NCBI GenBank assembly: GCA_963734295.1
Contig: CAVTGS010000012.1
Span: 434,001 to 498,000 of the forward strand
DNA from: JAEUMW01 sp963734295
GTDB taxonomy: Bacteria; Pseudomonadota; Gammaproteobacteria; Burkholderiales; JAEUMW01
Direction of reading: 5' to 3'
Length of the DNA: 64,000 nucleotides
Shown here: in pieces, positions 19,699 through 29,511 of the stretch
How the letters are laid out: every line of letters starts with the position of its first letter
Position numbering within the stretch: the first letter of the stretch is position 1
Notes under the pieces: generated by a model
What the model was told of the DNA's origin: nothing
What the model saw: only the letters and a program-made list of their open reading frames with translations
Databases searched by the model: none
Program-made: the position numbers and the translations under genes

Positions 19699-20863
19699 AT
19701 GGACAACTGGCGTCTGCCCGACCAAATCGACGATGTCCTGCCCGCCGAGGCGGAGCGCATCGAGTCGCTGCGACGCGCTTTGCTCGACCTGTTTCGCGTG
19801 CACGGATACCAGCTCGTCGGTCCGCCGCTCATCGAGTATGTCGAATCGCTGCTTACCGGCAGCGGCCGCGACCTCGACCTCATGACCTTCAAGCTGGTCG
19901 ACCAGATGTCCGGCCGGCTGCTCGGCGTGCGCGCAGACATCACGCCGCAGGCCGCGCGCATCGATGCCCACATCCTGAACCGGCCGGGCGTCACCCGCCT
20001 GTGCTACGCCGGCAGCGTGCTGCACGCGATGCCCGCGGGCGCCGCGCGGCGGCGCGAGCTGATCCAGGTCGGTGCCGAGATCTACGGCCACGCCGGCATC
20101 GAAAGCGATGTCGAGATCCAGCGGCTGATGCTCGACGCCCTCGCCTGTGCGGGGTGCGGTGGACTGCAACTCGACCTCGGCCACGTGGCGCCTTTTCGCG
20201 CCTTGGTCGCGCGCGGCGGTGTGGACCCCGACCGCGAGCTCGCTCTGTCGCAAGCGCTGCAGGGCAAGGACCTTCCTGCGCTGCGGGAGCACGTCGCGCC
20301 GCTTGGCCGCGAGATCGGCGATGCCCTGCTCGCGCTGGGCGAGCTCTACGGCGGTGTCGAGGTGTTGGCCGAGGCATGCCGGCGACTGCCCGACTTGCCG
20401 GAGATCCGCGCCGCGCTGCGCGACCTCGACGAGGCATCGCGGGCGATCGCAGATCTCCCCGTGCGCTGCTCCTTCGATCTCGGTGAGCTGCGCGGTTACC
20501 ACTATCACACCGGCATCGTGTTTGCGGCCTACGGCGAAGGCTATCCGGATGCCATCGGGCGCGGTGGCCGCTATGACGAGATCGGGCGTGCCTTCGGGCG
20601 GGCCCGCCCCGCCACCGGTTTTTCGCTCGACCTGCGCGACATCGCGGCGATCGTCGTGGTTCCGGCACCGGCAGGCATACTCGCGCCCTGTGCGGACGAT
20701 AGCGCGCTGCGTGAGACAATAGGGGCGCTCGCGCCGGGCCGGAGAGATCGTGATCGTCGACCTGCCGGGACACGAGCGCACGCACGGGGAACGGTCGGCC
20801 GACCGCGAGCTCAGGCAAGTGGACGGCCGCTGGCAGGTGGTGCCGCTCGCGCCGCCGCGGTAG
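19699..20863 (+). CDS. hisZ: ATP phosphoribosyltransferase regulatory subunit HisZ (frameshift near 3' end)
   Basis: HisZ is a HisS-like protein without tRNA charging activity that activates the short form of HisG in the first step of histidine synthesis. The start MDNWRLPDQIDDVLP, the segment DITPQAARIDAHIL and the late GRGGRYDEIGRAFGRARPATGFS match the family. One extra base at about 20731 moves the last part to another frame (RRAGEIVIVDLPGHE), ending at 20863. Corrected length is about 387 residues. It sits between the DUF2065 gene and purA, as in other betaproteobacteria. Confidence 0.9.
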
Positions 20864-20896
20864 CGAGCACCCTACATAGGGGGAGAAGAAAGACGC

Positions 20897-22192
20897 ATGT
20901 CGCGCAACGTGGTGGTCGTCGGCACCCAGTGGGGTGACGAGGGCAAGGGCAAGGTGGTCGACTGGCTCACGGATCACGCCCAGGGCGTGGTGCGCTTCCA
21001 GGGCGGCCACAACGCCGGGCACACGCTCGTCATCGCCGGCACCAAGACGGTGCTGCACCTCATTCCATCGGGCATCCTGCGCGCGGGCGTGCGCTGCTAC
21101 ATCGGCAACGGCGTCGTGGTGTCCCCGCAGGCGCTGCTGCAGGAGATCGACACGCTGCAGGCGGCCGGTGTCGACGTCATGAGCCAGCTCGTCGTGAGCG
21201 AGGCGTGTCCCTTGATCCTGCCTTGTCACACCGCGCTCGATCTCGCCCGCGAGGCGGCCAAGGGCGACGCGCGCATCGGTACGACCGGGCGCGGCATCGG
21301 TCCGGCCTACGAAGACAAGGTCGCGCGACGCGCCATCCGGCTCCAGGATCTCTTTCACCGCGAGCGCTTCGCGGCGAAGCTGGGCGAGATGCTCGATTAC
21401 CACAACTTCGCGCTGAAGCAGTTTTACCGCGCTGCGACGGTGGATTTCCAGCAGACACTCGAGGACACGCTCGCGCTCGCCGAGCGCATCAAAGCGCTCG
21501 TGGGCGACGTGCCGCGGATGCTGTACGAAGCGCAGCGGGAGGGCAGGAACCTCCTCTTCGAGGGCGCGCAGGGCACCTTGCTCGACGTCGATCACGGCAC
21601 CTACCCGTTCGTCACGTCGAGCAACTGCGTCGCGGGCGCGGCCGCGGCCGGGAGCGGAGTCGGCCCAGGCGCACTGCACTACATTCTCGGCATCACCAAG
21701 GCTTACACCACGCGGGTCGGTTCCGGACCCTTTCCGACCGAGCTCGCGGACGCCACGGGGCGTCAGATCGCTACCCGCGGCAACGAGTTCGGCGCCACTA
21801 CCGGACGCCCGCGCCGCTGCGGGTGGTTCGACGCTGCCGCGCTGAAGCGCTCGATCCAGATCAACGGCGTGTCGGGGCTGTGCGTGACGAAGCTGGACGT
21901 GCTGGACGGGTTCGAGGGCCTGCGCATCGGGGTGGGCTACCGGGTCGGCGGACTCGATCTCGATATCCTGCCGGCGGGCGCGGAAGCACTCGCGGAATGC
22001 GAACCGGTCTACGAGGAACATCCGGGTTGGGCCGACAGCACGGTGGGGATAAAGCGCTTCGACGCGCTGCCCGCGGCCGCCCAGCGTTACCTGAAGCGCA
22101 TCGAGGAAGTTTGCGGCGTGCCGGTGGATCTGATCTCGACCGGTCCCGACCGCGAAGAGACCATCGTCCTGCGCCATCCCTTCCGCGCTTGA
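20897..22192 (+). CDS. purA: adenylosuccinate synthetase
   Basis: PurA joins aspartate to IMP using GTP, the first committed step to AMP. The P-loop-like GTQWGDEGKGKVVDWL is at the N-terminus. GGHNAGHT, GTTGRGIGPAYEDK and TTGRPRRCGWFD follow in order. Length is 431 residues, normal. The ATG at 20897 follows a GGGGGAGAAG region. The gene converges with the MltF-like gene. Confidence 0.97.
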   Translation: MSRNVVVVGTQWGDEGKGKVVDWLTDHAQGVVRFQGGHNAGHTLVIAGTKTVLHLIPSGILRAGVRCYIGNGVVVSPQALLQEIDTLQAAGVDVMSQLVVSEACPLILPCHTALDLAREAAKGDARIGTTGRGIGPAYEDKVARRAIRLQDLFHRERFAAKLGEMLDYHNFALKQFYRAATVDFQQTLEDTLALAERIKALVGDVPRMLYEAQREGRNLLFEGAQGTLLDVDHGTYPFVTSSNCVAGAAAAGSGVGPGALHYILGITKAYTTRVGSGPFPTELADATGRQIATRGNEFGATTGRPRRCGWFDAAALKRSIQINGVSGLCVTKLDVLDGFEGLRIGVGYRVGGLDLDILPAGAEALAECEPVYEEHPGWADSTVGIKRFDALPAAAQRYLKRIEEVCGVPVDLISTGPDREETIVLRHPFRA

Positions 22193-22217
22193 GACGCGCT
22201 CGCGGGTTGGGCAAGAC

Positions 22218-23762
22218 TCAGCGCTTCGCCCCGCGCTGCCGGCGGCCGGTCTCGTCGAGACGATACGCCTCGACGTAAAGCCGCACTTTCTCCACCTCGC
22301 GGGCGGGCTTGTCCCCCATCGTGAGGTCCGCCACCAACGCCACGTTCTTTTCCCATTTCGCGGGATCGAGGCCGAGCTCGCGCGCGTAATGCTGCAGCGT
22401 GCGCACCTGCTCCGGCCCGACGCGATAGGCCGCGAGTGCGAAGTCCATGCTCGCGCGGTCGTCGGCGCCGGTCTCCCGCGCGTATTGGTCGCGCAGCCTG
22501 GCGAGGTAGTGCACACCCGCCGCGATGTTGCGGTCGGGCTTTTCGATGTCGGTCACGCCGACGGTGGCCGCCATTTCGGGGGTGACCTGCATGACGCCGA
22601 TGGCACCATTGCGCCCGCGGCGAGAGGGGTCGAAGTCCGACTCGGCCGCGGCGTGCGCGAGCACGACCTTCCAGTCGATCCCGTCGGCTTCGCTGTATTT
22701 CTTGATGGCGCCGAGCACCGATGCCTGGCGGCGGAGCATCGGCCGCGTGGCCGGGTTGCCGATCCAGCGCGTGTCGCGAAAGTAGCGGTCGAAGAGCATC
22801 CGGCTCATCGCGCTGCGCGCGCCGTCCTGCTGGATGAACGCGTCGAGTGCCGCCAGGAGCTCGCGGCTCTCTGGGCGAACGGCCCAGGCAATGCTGCCTC
22901 CGGTGTTCACGATGACCTTCTCGCGCACGTCGATGTTGGGCATGACCTGGGCCCAGAGGCGCGCCCGGTGCGAGTCGACGACCGTGTAATCGACGATGCC
23001 CGCGTTGACCAGCTCGAGGATGTCCTCGGATTCGAGGCCGGATTCGGCCTCGATCACCTCGATCGGTGTCTGTCCGGCCTCGCGCTGCGCGCGCGCGAGC
23101 TGCTCCAGATGCTCGGCGTAGCTCGACCCGCGCGGCACCAGGATGCGCTTGCCCCCGAGGGCATCGAGCGATGCCGGCGCCGGCGCGTTTCGATGCGTGA
23201 CCACGACCTCGTCCACATCGGTAAGATAAGGGACGGAGAAATCGACCTTCTGGTCACGCAGCGGAGTGATGGTGAGGTTCGCCGCAGCGATGTCGCCTCG
23301 CCCTTCGATCAGGTCGGGCAGCATGCGCTCGAGATCCGTGACCACGAATTCGAGGCGAATCGGATGGTCGGTGCGGTGCATCCGCTGGTTCAGGAAGCGC
23401 TCGAACTCCCGCAGATACTCGTATTCGAAACCGCGCGGCACACCTTCGCTCACGAAAAAGTCCGTGCGGGAGTAGTTCACCAGCACCCGCAGCGTTTCGA
23501 TATCCTGAAGCGGGAGGCGATCGATCCGGCGGTCGACGCTGCCGCGAAAACTCATAAGGGATCCATCGGCAAGCACCACGGGGGCGTGCGAGTTCTGAGC
23601 TGGCGTTTCCCCGCTCGCGCTGCCAGCCGATGACGACGCGCTGGCATCTGCGCCGCGCCCGGAGGTCGGCGGCGACGCGTCTCGACCGCAGGCAGCGATC
23701 AGGCACAGGCCCGCGCAGGCAATGGCGATGAAGCAGCTTGGTGTATTCAAGTTACGGTGCAT
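22218..23762 (-). CDS. mltF: MltF-type lytic murein transglycosylase (SBP domain plus SLT domain), lipoprotein
   Basis: MltF-family enzymes cleave peptidoglycan to 1,6-anhydromuropeptides at the outer membrane. The product has a lipoprotein signal with lipobox IAAC (near residue 25) and a family-3 solute-binding domain of about 230 residues (RVLVNYSRTDFFV, FEYEYLREFERFL, GRGDIAAANLTIT). A C-terminal lysozyme-like SLT domain follows, with catalytic Glu in HAAAESDFDPSRRGRNGAIGVMQV. Length is 514 residues. The frame stays open far upstream of the ATG, but that stretch is antisense to two other genes. It diverges from the M23 peptidase gene, so two wall hydrolases share a 90-bp intergenic region. 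Confidence 0.9.
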   Translation of the reverse strand: MHRNLNTPSCFIAIACAGLCLIAACGRDASPPTSGRGADASASSSAGSASGETPAQNSHAPVVLADGSLMSFRGSVDRRIDRLPLQDIETLRVLVNYSRTDFFVSEGVPRGFEYEYLREFERFLNQRMHRTDHPIRLEFVVTDLERMLPDLIEGRGDIAAANLTITPLRDQKVDFSVPYLTDVDEVVVTHRNAPAPASLDALGGKRILVPRGSSYAEHLEQLARAQREAGQTPIEVIEAESGLESEDILELVNAGIVDYTVVDSHRARLWAQVMPNIDVREKVIVNTGGSIAWAVRPESRELLAALDAFIQQDGARSAMSRMLFDRYFRDTRWIGNPATRPMLRRQASVLGAIKKYSEADGIDWKVVLAHAAAESDFDPSRRGRNGAIGVMQVTPEMAATVGVTDIEKPDRNIAAGVHYLARLRDQYARETGADDRASMDFALAAYRVGPEQVRTLQHYARELGLDPAKWEKNVALVADLTMGDKPAREVEKVRLYVEAYRLDETGRRQRGAKR

Positions 23763-23852
23763 TCTACGCCCATCGCCCGGGCGCCGACCGCAGGCGCCTG
23801 GAGCTCGCGCGAGGCTTGGCGTATATTCACTCGCTGCCTGTGTGCCCGATCG

Positions 23853-24686
23853 ATGAACCGCCGTCGCTTTCTCATCCCGCTCACCGCTGCGCTGACCGTC
23901 CCGGCGTGGATGCGTCCGGCATCGGGGATCGAGCTGCCGCGGGTGGCGTCGATCCCGGGCGGCGTGGCGCGGGTCGATCTCGGCGCGGCGGGCGTCGCGC
24001 CGCGTGCCCGTCTCGCGGACGATCGGGTGCTCGTTCGGCGTGATGGCAGTAACTGGATTGCCCTCGTCGGCATTCCGCTCGAGGCGAAGCCGGGCGCGCG
24101 GCTCTGGGTCGTGGCCGAGCCGGCGAACGGCGCCGCCGAGCGGTTTGGCATCGACGTGCAACCGAAGCAGTATGCCGAACAACATCTCAAGGTGAAGCCC
24201 GGACTGGTGGAGCTCTCGCCCGAGGATCTCGCGCGCCACGAGCGCGAACGCGCACATCTCGCTCGCGTGCGGCGGACCTTTTCCGAAACCGCGCCCGCCA
24301 CCTTGCAGCTCGTGCAGCCCGCGCCCGGGCCGCGTTCGAGCTCGTTCGGGCTGCGTCGCTTCTTCAACGGCCAGCCGCGCAATCCGCACAACGGCATGGA
24401 CATCGCGGCGCCGCTCGGCACCCCTGTCGTCGCTGCGGCGCGCGGCCGCGTGATCGATGCCGACGACTACTTCTTCTCGGGCACGACGGTGATCATCGAC
24501 CACGGCCAGGGGTTGCTCACGCTCTACGCGCACCTCGCCGCCGTCGACACCCGTGCGGGCGAACTCCTCGCGGCCGGCGCACCGGTCGGCCGGGTCGGCG
24601 CGACGGGGCGCGTCACCGGCCCGCATCTGCATTTCTCCGTCTACCTCAACGCGGTGGCCGTGGATCCCGCGTTGTTTCTTGCTTGA
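23853..24686 (+). CDS. M23-family metallopeptidase, probable Tat-exported cell-wall hydrolase
   Basis: M23 peptidases are zinc endopeptidases that cut peptidoglycan cross-links, or serve as inactive activators of amidases. The zinc motif HNGMDIAAP (HxxxD) and the downstream HLHF are both present, so the active site looks complete. The N-terminus reads NRRRFLIP, a twin-arginine-type signal. A beta-rich N-terminal domain of about 130 residues precedes the catalytic domain. Length is 277 residues from ATG 23853. It is divergent from the MltF-like gene and followed by a PfkB kinase gene. Confidence 0.9.
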   Translation: MNRRRFLIPLTAALTVPAWMRPASGIELPRVASIPGGVARVDLGAAGVAPRARLADDRVLVRRDGSNWIALVGIPLEAKPGARLWVVAEPANGAAERFGIDVQPKQYAEQHLKVKPGLVELSPEDLARHERERAHLARVRRTFSETAPATLQLVQPAPGPRSSSFGLRRFFNGQPRNPHNGMDIAAPLGTPVVAAARGRVIDADDYFFSGTTVIIDHGQGLLTLYAHLAAVDTRAGELLAAGAPVGRVGATGRVTGPHLHFSVYLNAVAVDPALFLA

Positions 24687-24737
24687 GCGGGTTCGCCGGG
24701 CCTCCACGCCGCGGCGAAATCTGTGGGGAGGAGAGAG

Positions 24738-25613
24738 GTGGCCTGGATCGTCGTCATCGGCTCGGTCGCGCGCGACGAGGTCGTTCGCCTGGTCGAGCCG
24801 CTCACGCCCGGCGCGCACTTGAACGGAGTGTCCTCGGGGTCGCGGCTGGGCGGTGGGGGCGCCAATACCGCCGTCACGCTCGCGGGCGCAGGCCATCGGG
24901 TGACGCTTCTGGCGGCCGTGGGTCGCGACGCGCATGGGGAGTGGCTCCTGGCAGAGCTCGACGCCGCCGGTGTCGACACCTCGCAGATTGCGCGCGTGAC
25001 CCGCCCTACCACGCACTCTCTCGTGTTCGTGGACCCCTCGGGCGAGCGCACGATCGTGAACCTGGGCCGGTGCGAGGAGGACGACCCGCCGCACCGGCTC
25101 GAGGCGCTCGCAGCGGATGCCGTGTTCGTGCGCAGCCGCCGTACCGACCTCGGTCCCCTGCTCGCGGCGAAGTCGGAAACGTCGCTCGTGGTGGCGCACG
25201 TGCCTCCGATCGAGCCGGGATCGCGGCCAGCGCAGGTGATCGTCGCGTCGCGGTCGGATCTGGGAGACGACGCCGCGGGCGACCTCTGGGCGCTCGGGCA
25301 GAAGGTGGCCGGTGAGCGCCTGCGCTGGTTCGTCCTTACCGCGGGTGCGGGCGGCGCCCGCGCCATTTCTCGTGAAATGACTTTGGAAGCGCCGGCCGCG
25401 GCGGTAGCGACCATCGATACCACTGGCGCGGGGGACGCCTTTGCGGCCGGCCTGGTCCACGCCCTGGTGAGCGGCAGCCCGCTGCGGGAGGCCCTCGAGG
25501 TCGCCCTGCGCTTCGGCACGGAGGCGACGCTGTGGCCGGTCTCCGCGCTCCCGGGCGAGGCGGTTCGCCGGCTTCTGACCGCCTTCAGCGACCCACCAGC
25601 GCCGCCCCGATGA
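24738..25613 (+). CDS. PfkB-family carbohydrate kinase
   Basis: PfkB (ribokinase-like) kinases phosphorylate sugars, nucleosides or related alcohols. The N-terminal SRLGGGGANTAVTLAGAGHRV and the C-terminal ATP/anion-hole motif DTTGAGDAFAAGLVHAL, with catalytic Asp, are present. Length is 291 residues. GTG 24738 is preceded by GGAGGAGAG, better placed than the GTG at 24723. The substrate is not evident. Its 3' end overlaps the converging ROK kinase gene by 29 bp. Confidence 0.88.
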   Translation: MAWIVVIGSVARDEVVRLVEPLTPGAHLNGVSSGSRLGGGGANTAVTLAGAGHRVTLLAAVGRDAHGEWLLAELDAAGVDTSQIARVTRPTTHSLVFVDPSGERTIVNLGRCEEDDPPHRLEALAADAVFVRSRRTDLGPLLAAKSETSLVVAHVPPIEPGSRPAQVIVASRSDLGDDAAGDLWALGQKVAGERLRWFVLTAGAGGARAISREMTLEAPAAAVATIDTTGAGDAFAAGLVHALVSGSPLREALEVALRFGTEATLWPVSALPGEAVRRLLTAFSDPPAPPR

Positions 25614-26484
25614 CGCCCGCGGAATCGCCGAGCAGGTGCCGCACGATCGGCGTCTCGAGCGTATCGCTGAACACGCGGCGCGCCGTCTCGGCGATCCCCG
25701 TGGTGTACAGCTCGTCGATATTGGAGAGCCCACCGCCCAGCACCACGATATCGGGGTCGACGACCGCGATGACATTGGCCAGGGCGCGGCCGAAGCGCGC
25801 GAAGAAATCGTCCAGCAGCGCGACGGCAACGGGTTCGCTCGCGCGGTAGCCGGCGACGATCTCCGGGACGCTACGCCGTGCGCCCGTGCGCTCGGCATAG
25901 CAGCGCGCGAGTCCCGAACCGCTGATGAACGTCTCGACGCAGCCGCGCTGGCCGCAGTAGCAGGGCGGGCCGTTCGCGTCGATCGCCATGTGCCCCCATT
26001 CCCCGGCGATCGACTGCAGCCCGGTGTGCACCGCACCGTCGATCACGAGGCCGCCGCCGCACCCCGTGCCCATGATCACGCCGAAGACGACGCGCTTGCC
26101 TCGCGCGGCGCCGTGCAGGGCCTCCGCCAGCGCGAAGCAGTTGGCATCGTTCGCGAGCACGAAATCGCGCCCGAGCCGCGCCCGGAGATCGCCCGCGACC
26201 GGCATGCCGTTCAGGCAGATGGTGTTCGAGTTCCTGAGCAGGGCGCTGCGCTTCGCCACCGAGCCGGGGGTGCCGATGCCGAGCGTGTGTGGGGCATCGT
26301 CCACCGCGCGCCGCATTTCGCGATACAGATCGACGATTCCGTCCAGCACCCGGTGATAGCCCGAGGCATCGGTAGGTACACGCTCGCGGAAGCGCGTCTT
26401 GCCGGCGGCATCGAGGATGATGCCCTCGGTCTTGGTGCCGCCCAAGTCGATCCCGAACCGCAGGGTGTCGCTCACGAGACCCAT
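25585..26484 (-). CDS. ROK-family sugar kinase
   Basis: ROK proteins include glucokinase, fructokinase and N-acetylglucosamine/N-acetylmannosamine kinases. The phosphate-1 motif GIDLGGTKTEG is at the N-terminus. GTGCGGGLVIDG and the ROK signature with zinc-binding CYCGQRGCVETFISG are seen. There is no N-terminal HTH, so this is an enzyme rather than a repressor. Length is 299 residues. Fructokinase or N-acetylhexosamine kinase is plausible, and the latter would fit cell-wall sugar recycling beside two wall hydrolases. That link is inference only. Confidence 0.9.
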   Translation of the reverse strand: MGLVSDTLRFGIDLGGTKTEGIILDAAGKTRFRERVPTDASGYHRVLDGIVDLYREMRRAVDDAPHTLGIGTPGSVAKRSALLRNSNTICLNGMPVAGDLRARLGRDFVLANDANCFALAEALHGAARGKRVVFGVIMGTGCGGGLVIDGAVHTGLQSIAGEWGHMAIDANGPPCYCGQRGCVETFISGSGLARCYAERTGARRSVPEIVAGYRASEPVAVALLDDFFARFGRALANVIAVVDPDIVVLGGGLSNIDELYTTGIAETARRVFSDTLETPIVRHLLGDSAGVIGAALVGR

Positions 26485-26579
26485 GGCCTAGTCCGTCCGA
26501 CCGATTTCATCGGCTCGCGCGCCCGCGAATAATTGCACAGAGGAATGCACACGACGAATTTCATGCGCAGGAGGCGACC

Positions 26580-26852
26580 ATGCAAAGCGGGCAATCGACT
26601 CAGTCAACCGCGGTAGCGAGCTGGGCTCTCGTGGGCCACGATGGCATGCTCGTCACCTTGAAGGTCCTGGCGCTCCTGGCCGGGTACGCGCTATTCGTCT
26701 GGATCATCATGACACAGCTCGAGCGCCGCTATCTCGTCCCGGCGCCGGTCACATCGGGTGCGCAGATCGGCGCGCCGGGGCAGATCGACCCCGTTCCCGG
26801 ATCGGTCGAGATCCGCAGCGGCTCCGAGCCAGGGTCGCGCGCACCGCGCTAG
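26580..26852 (+). CDS. hypothetical 90-residue membrane protein
   Basis: The family was not recognised. A perfect AGGAGG precedes the ATG at good spacing, which supports translation. A single hydrophobic helix spans about residues 26-45 (KVLALLAGYALFVWIIMTQL), followed by a polar, Gly/Pro-rich tail. It may be a short single-pass inner-membrane protein. There are no linked genes in the same orientation. Confidence 0.55.
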   Translation: MQSGQSTQSTAVASWALVGHDGMLVTLKVLALLAGYALFVWIIMTQLERRYLVPAPVTSGAQIGAPGQIDPVPGSVEIRSGSEPGSRAPR

Positions 26853-27133
26853 CGGCGGTTGCGCCGGCGGCCCCGGCGCCGCTCTCTTCACTTTTCTCTC
26901 TACCGTGCGGCACGGGCGCAGACTCGTGCCTGCACGCTGTTCGAGCCAGCTCCGCTGCGGCATGATCCCGTTTCCAGGACAACACGAACACATCGCGGGG
27001 CTTGCTTAACTGCGCGGCAATCCGCAACATGGCGCAGGCTTTGGGTGTCGAGGCCGTCCGCAGCCTTCCGGGCGGGGCAAGCAGGGTAACTTTGAGCGTT
27101 GCAGAGCCAGAAGAACTCTCGCCCGACCGGTCC

Positions 27134-27220
27134 TGGTGCCGAGAAGAGGACTCGAACCTCCACAGGGTTGCCCCCGCCAGGACCTGAACCTGGTGCGTCT
27201 ACCAATTCCGCCATCTCGGC
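27134..27220 (-). tRNA. tRNA-Leu (anticodon CAG)
   Basis: Read on the minus strand, the sequence folds as an 87-nt class II tRNA. The acceptor stem pairs GCCGAGA with TCTCGGC, and the D-loop reads AATTGGTAGACGC. The anticodon arm is CCAGG-TTCAGGT-CCTGG with anticodon CAG. There is a long variable arm, the T-arm is GAGGTTCGAGTCCTC, and CCA is encoded at the end. It lies 40 bp upstream of rnr on the opposite strand. Confidence 0.95.
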
Positions 27221-27260
27221 TTTCGGTCCGGGATTTTAGTTGAAACGGCCTGCTTGTCAA

Positions 27261-29480
27261 ATGCCCAACACGAGTCTGCGCAATCGCGATCCCTACTTGC
27301 AACGTGAAGCAAGCCGCTACGGCAAGGCGCTGCCGAGCCGGGAATTCATCCTGGAGGTTCTGGAGGAGCAGGGTGCTCCGGTGCGGCCCGCTCATCTCGT
27401 CGCGTTGCTCGACATCGAGCCCGAGGAACAGGTTTTTTTCCAGCGGCGACTCGCCGCCATGGAGCGCGACGGGCAGTTGCTGTTCAACCGCAAGGGCGAT
27501 ATCTGCATCGCCGGCAAGCTCGATCTCGTTCCCGGACGCGTGCAGGGACACCCCGACGGCTTCGGATTTCTCATCCCCGACGACGATGTCCCCGACATCG
27601 CGCTCGGTCCGCGCGAGATGCAGAAGGTACTGCACGGCGACCGCGCGATGGTTCGCCGCACCGGCGTGGATCGGCGTGGCCGGCCGGAAGGCAAGATCGT
27701 GGAAATCCTCGAGCGCAGGAACACCCGCGTCGTCGGGCGGTTTCACAACGAGCACGGCGCACTCTTCGTCGTCCCGGAGGACCGCCGCATCGCCCAGGAC
27801 ATTCTGGTGCCGCCGGGCGACGCGCACGGCGCGCAACCGGGTCAGATCGTGACGGTGGAGATCATCGAGCAACCGAGCTTCCACGCGCAGCCAATCGGGC
27901 GCGTGGTGGAGGTGCTCGGCAACTACGGCGATCCCGGCATGGAGATCGAGATCGCGCTGCGCAAGCACGCGCTGCCGTGCCTATTCTCGGCGGCCGTGGA
28001 ACGGTTGTCGAAGACATTCCCGCCGGGCGTCACCGAGGCCGATCGGGCCGGCCGCATCGACCTCAGAGCGTTGCCGCTCGTCACGATCGACAGCGAGACC
28101 GCGCGCGACTTCGACGATGCGGTCTACTGTGAAGCGCGCGGACGCGGCTTCCGGCTGGTCGTCGCGATCGCCGACGTGAGCTACTACGTCGCGGACGGCA
28201 CCACGCTCGATGCCGAGGCGCGCGAGCGCGGCAACTCCGTCTATTTTCCACGGCGGGTGATTCCGATGCTGCCGGAGGTGCTGTCGAACGGCCTGTGCTC
28301 GCTCAATCCCGGCGTCGACCGACTCTGCGTGGCCTGTGACATGGACATCGACCAACACGGCGAGATCGTCGCCTACAAGTTCTATCCAGCGGTGATGCAC
28401 TCCCACGCGCGGCTCACCTACACCGAGGTGGCTGCGCTGCTGGAGCATCCGGCCGAAGCGCTCGAACGCTCGCGCGTGGATCTGCTGCCCCATATCCAGA
28501 TCCTGCACCGGCTGTTCCGGATTCTGACCGAGGCGCGGGTGCGACGCGGCGCCATCGACTTCGAGACCATCGAAACCCAGATCGTCTTCGACGACTTCGG
28601 CAAGATCCAGCGCATCGTCCCGGTGAAGCGGAACGACGCCCACCGCCTGATCGAAGAGTGCATGCTCGCGGCCAACGTGTCCGCGTCCGACTTTCTGCAG
28701 GGGCGCGGGCATCCCGCGCTCTACCGCGTCCACGAGGGGCCGCCGGCCGAGAAGCGCGAGCAACTGCAGGAGTTCTTGAAGGAGTTCGGCCTGCATCTCA
28801 CCGGCGGGGACAATCCGAAGGCAAAGGACTACGCGAGACTGCTCGCCCGCATCAAGGACCGCCCCGACGCGCAGCTCTTGCAGACGGTGATGCTCCGGTC
28901 GTTGTCACAGGCGGTCTACAGTCCGGAGAACGTAGGGCACTTCGGGCTCGCCTACGAGGCCTACGCGCACTTCACTTCACCGATCCGCCGCTACCCCGAC
29001 CTGCTCGTGCATCGCGCCATCAAAGCCGTGCTCGAGGGCAGGACGTACACGCCCGGCAACTGGACCGAGCTCGGACGACACTGCTCGGAGACGGAACGCC
29101 GCGCCGACGATGCGGGGCGCGACGTGACCAACTGGCTCAAGTGCTATTACATGCAGGACAAGATCGGCGAGGATTTTCCGGGCACCGTGAGCGCGGTCAC
29201 CGAGTTCGGCATCTTCGTGGCGCTGGACGAGATCCATACCGAGGGTCTCGTGCACATCTCCGAGCTGGGGGCGGATTACTTCCATTTCGATCCCCCGCGC
29301 CATCAGCTCCTGGGTGAACGCACCAGTCAGCGCTTCCGCCTCGGCGACCGGCTGCGGGTGCGGGTGGTGCGGGTGGACATGGAACGCACTCGAATCGACT
29401 TCGTCCTCGCCGGCGCGGGGGAAGCCGCACCGCCCTCGCGCTCCGGACGGCGCAAGCCCGGCGAGCGTCGCAGCCGCTGA
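27261..29480 (+). CDS. rnr: ribonuclease R
   Basis: RNase R is a 3'-5' exoribonuclease that degrades structured RNA, including rRNA and tmRNA-tagged messages. Domains in order are an N-terminal winged helix (SREFILEVLEEQGAPV), two cold-shock domains and the RNB catalytic domain with TIDSETARDFDDAVY. HFTSPIRRYPDLLVHR follows, then a C-terminal S1 domain (FPGTVSAVTEFGIFVALDE) and a short basic tail. Length is 739 residues from ATG 27261; a TTG at 27240 is an alternative. rlmB follows 31 bp later, the standard order. Confidence 0.95.
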   Translation: MPNTSLRNRDPYLQREASRYGKALPSREFILEVLEEQGAPVRPAHLVALLDIEPEEQVFFQRRLAAMERDGQLLFNRKGDICIAGKLDLVPGRVQGHPDGFGFLIPDDDVPDIALGPREMQKVLHGDRAMVRRTGVDRRGRPEGKIVEILERRNTRVVGRFHNEHGALFVVPEDRRIAQDILVPPGDAHGAQPGQIVTVEIIEQPSFHAQPIGRVVEVLGNYGDPGMEIEIALRKHALPCLFSAAVERLSKTFPPGVTEADRAGRIDLRALPLVTIDSETARDFDDAVYCEARGRGFRLVVAIADVSYYVADGTTLDAEARERGNSVYFPRRVIPMLPEVLSNGLCSLNPGVDRLCVACDMDIDQHGEIVAYKFYPAVMHSHARLTYTEVAALLEHPAEALERSRVDLLPHIQILHRLFRILTEARVRRGAIDFETIETQIVFDDFGKIQRIVPVKRNDAHRLIEECMLAANVSASDFLQGRGHPALYRVHEGPPAEKREQLQEFLKEFGLHLTGGDNPKAKDYARLLARIKDRPDAQLLQTVMLRSLSQAVYSPENVGHFGLAYEAYAHFTSPIRRYPDLLVHRAIKAVLEGRTYTPGNWTELGRHCSETERRADDAGRDVTNWLKCYYMQDKIGEDFPGTVSAVTEFGIFVALDEIHTEGLVHISELGADYFHFDPPRHQLLGERTSQRFRLGDRLRVRVVRVDMERTRIDFVLAGAGEAAPPSRSGRRKPGERRSR

Positions 29481-29511
29481 GACGCCGTCGGGGACGCCAG
29501 GTACGGCAACG

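Noticed and set aside
25585..25613. 29-bp overlap of the convergent PfkB and ROK kinase genes as a regulatory antisense device
   Set aside because: Short 3' overlaps between convergent genes are common, and nothing else points to regulation.
23763..26036. Open minus-strand frame continuing upstream of mltF, giving over 1200 codons without a stop
   Set aside because: It runs antisense through the M23 peptidase and PfkB kinase genes, has no family signal there, and reflects high GC content; the real start is the lipoprotein ATG at 23762.
27134..27220. tRNA-Leu as an integration site
   Set aside because: No integrase, direct repeat of the tRNA 3' end or foreign genes are seen on either side.
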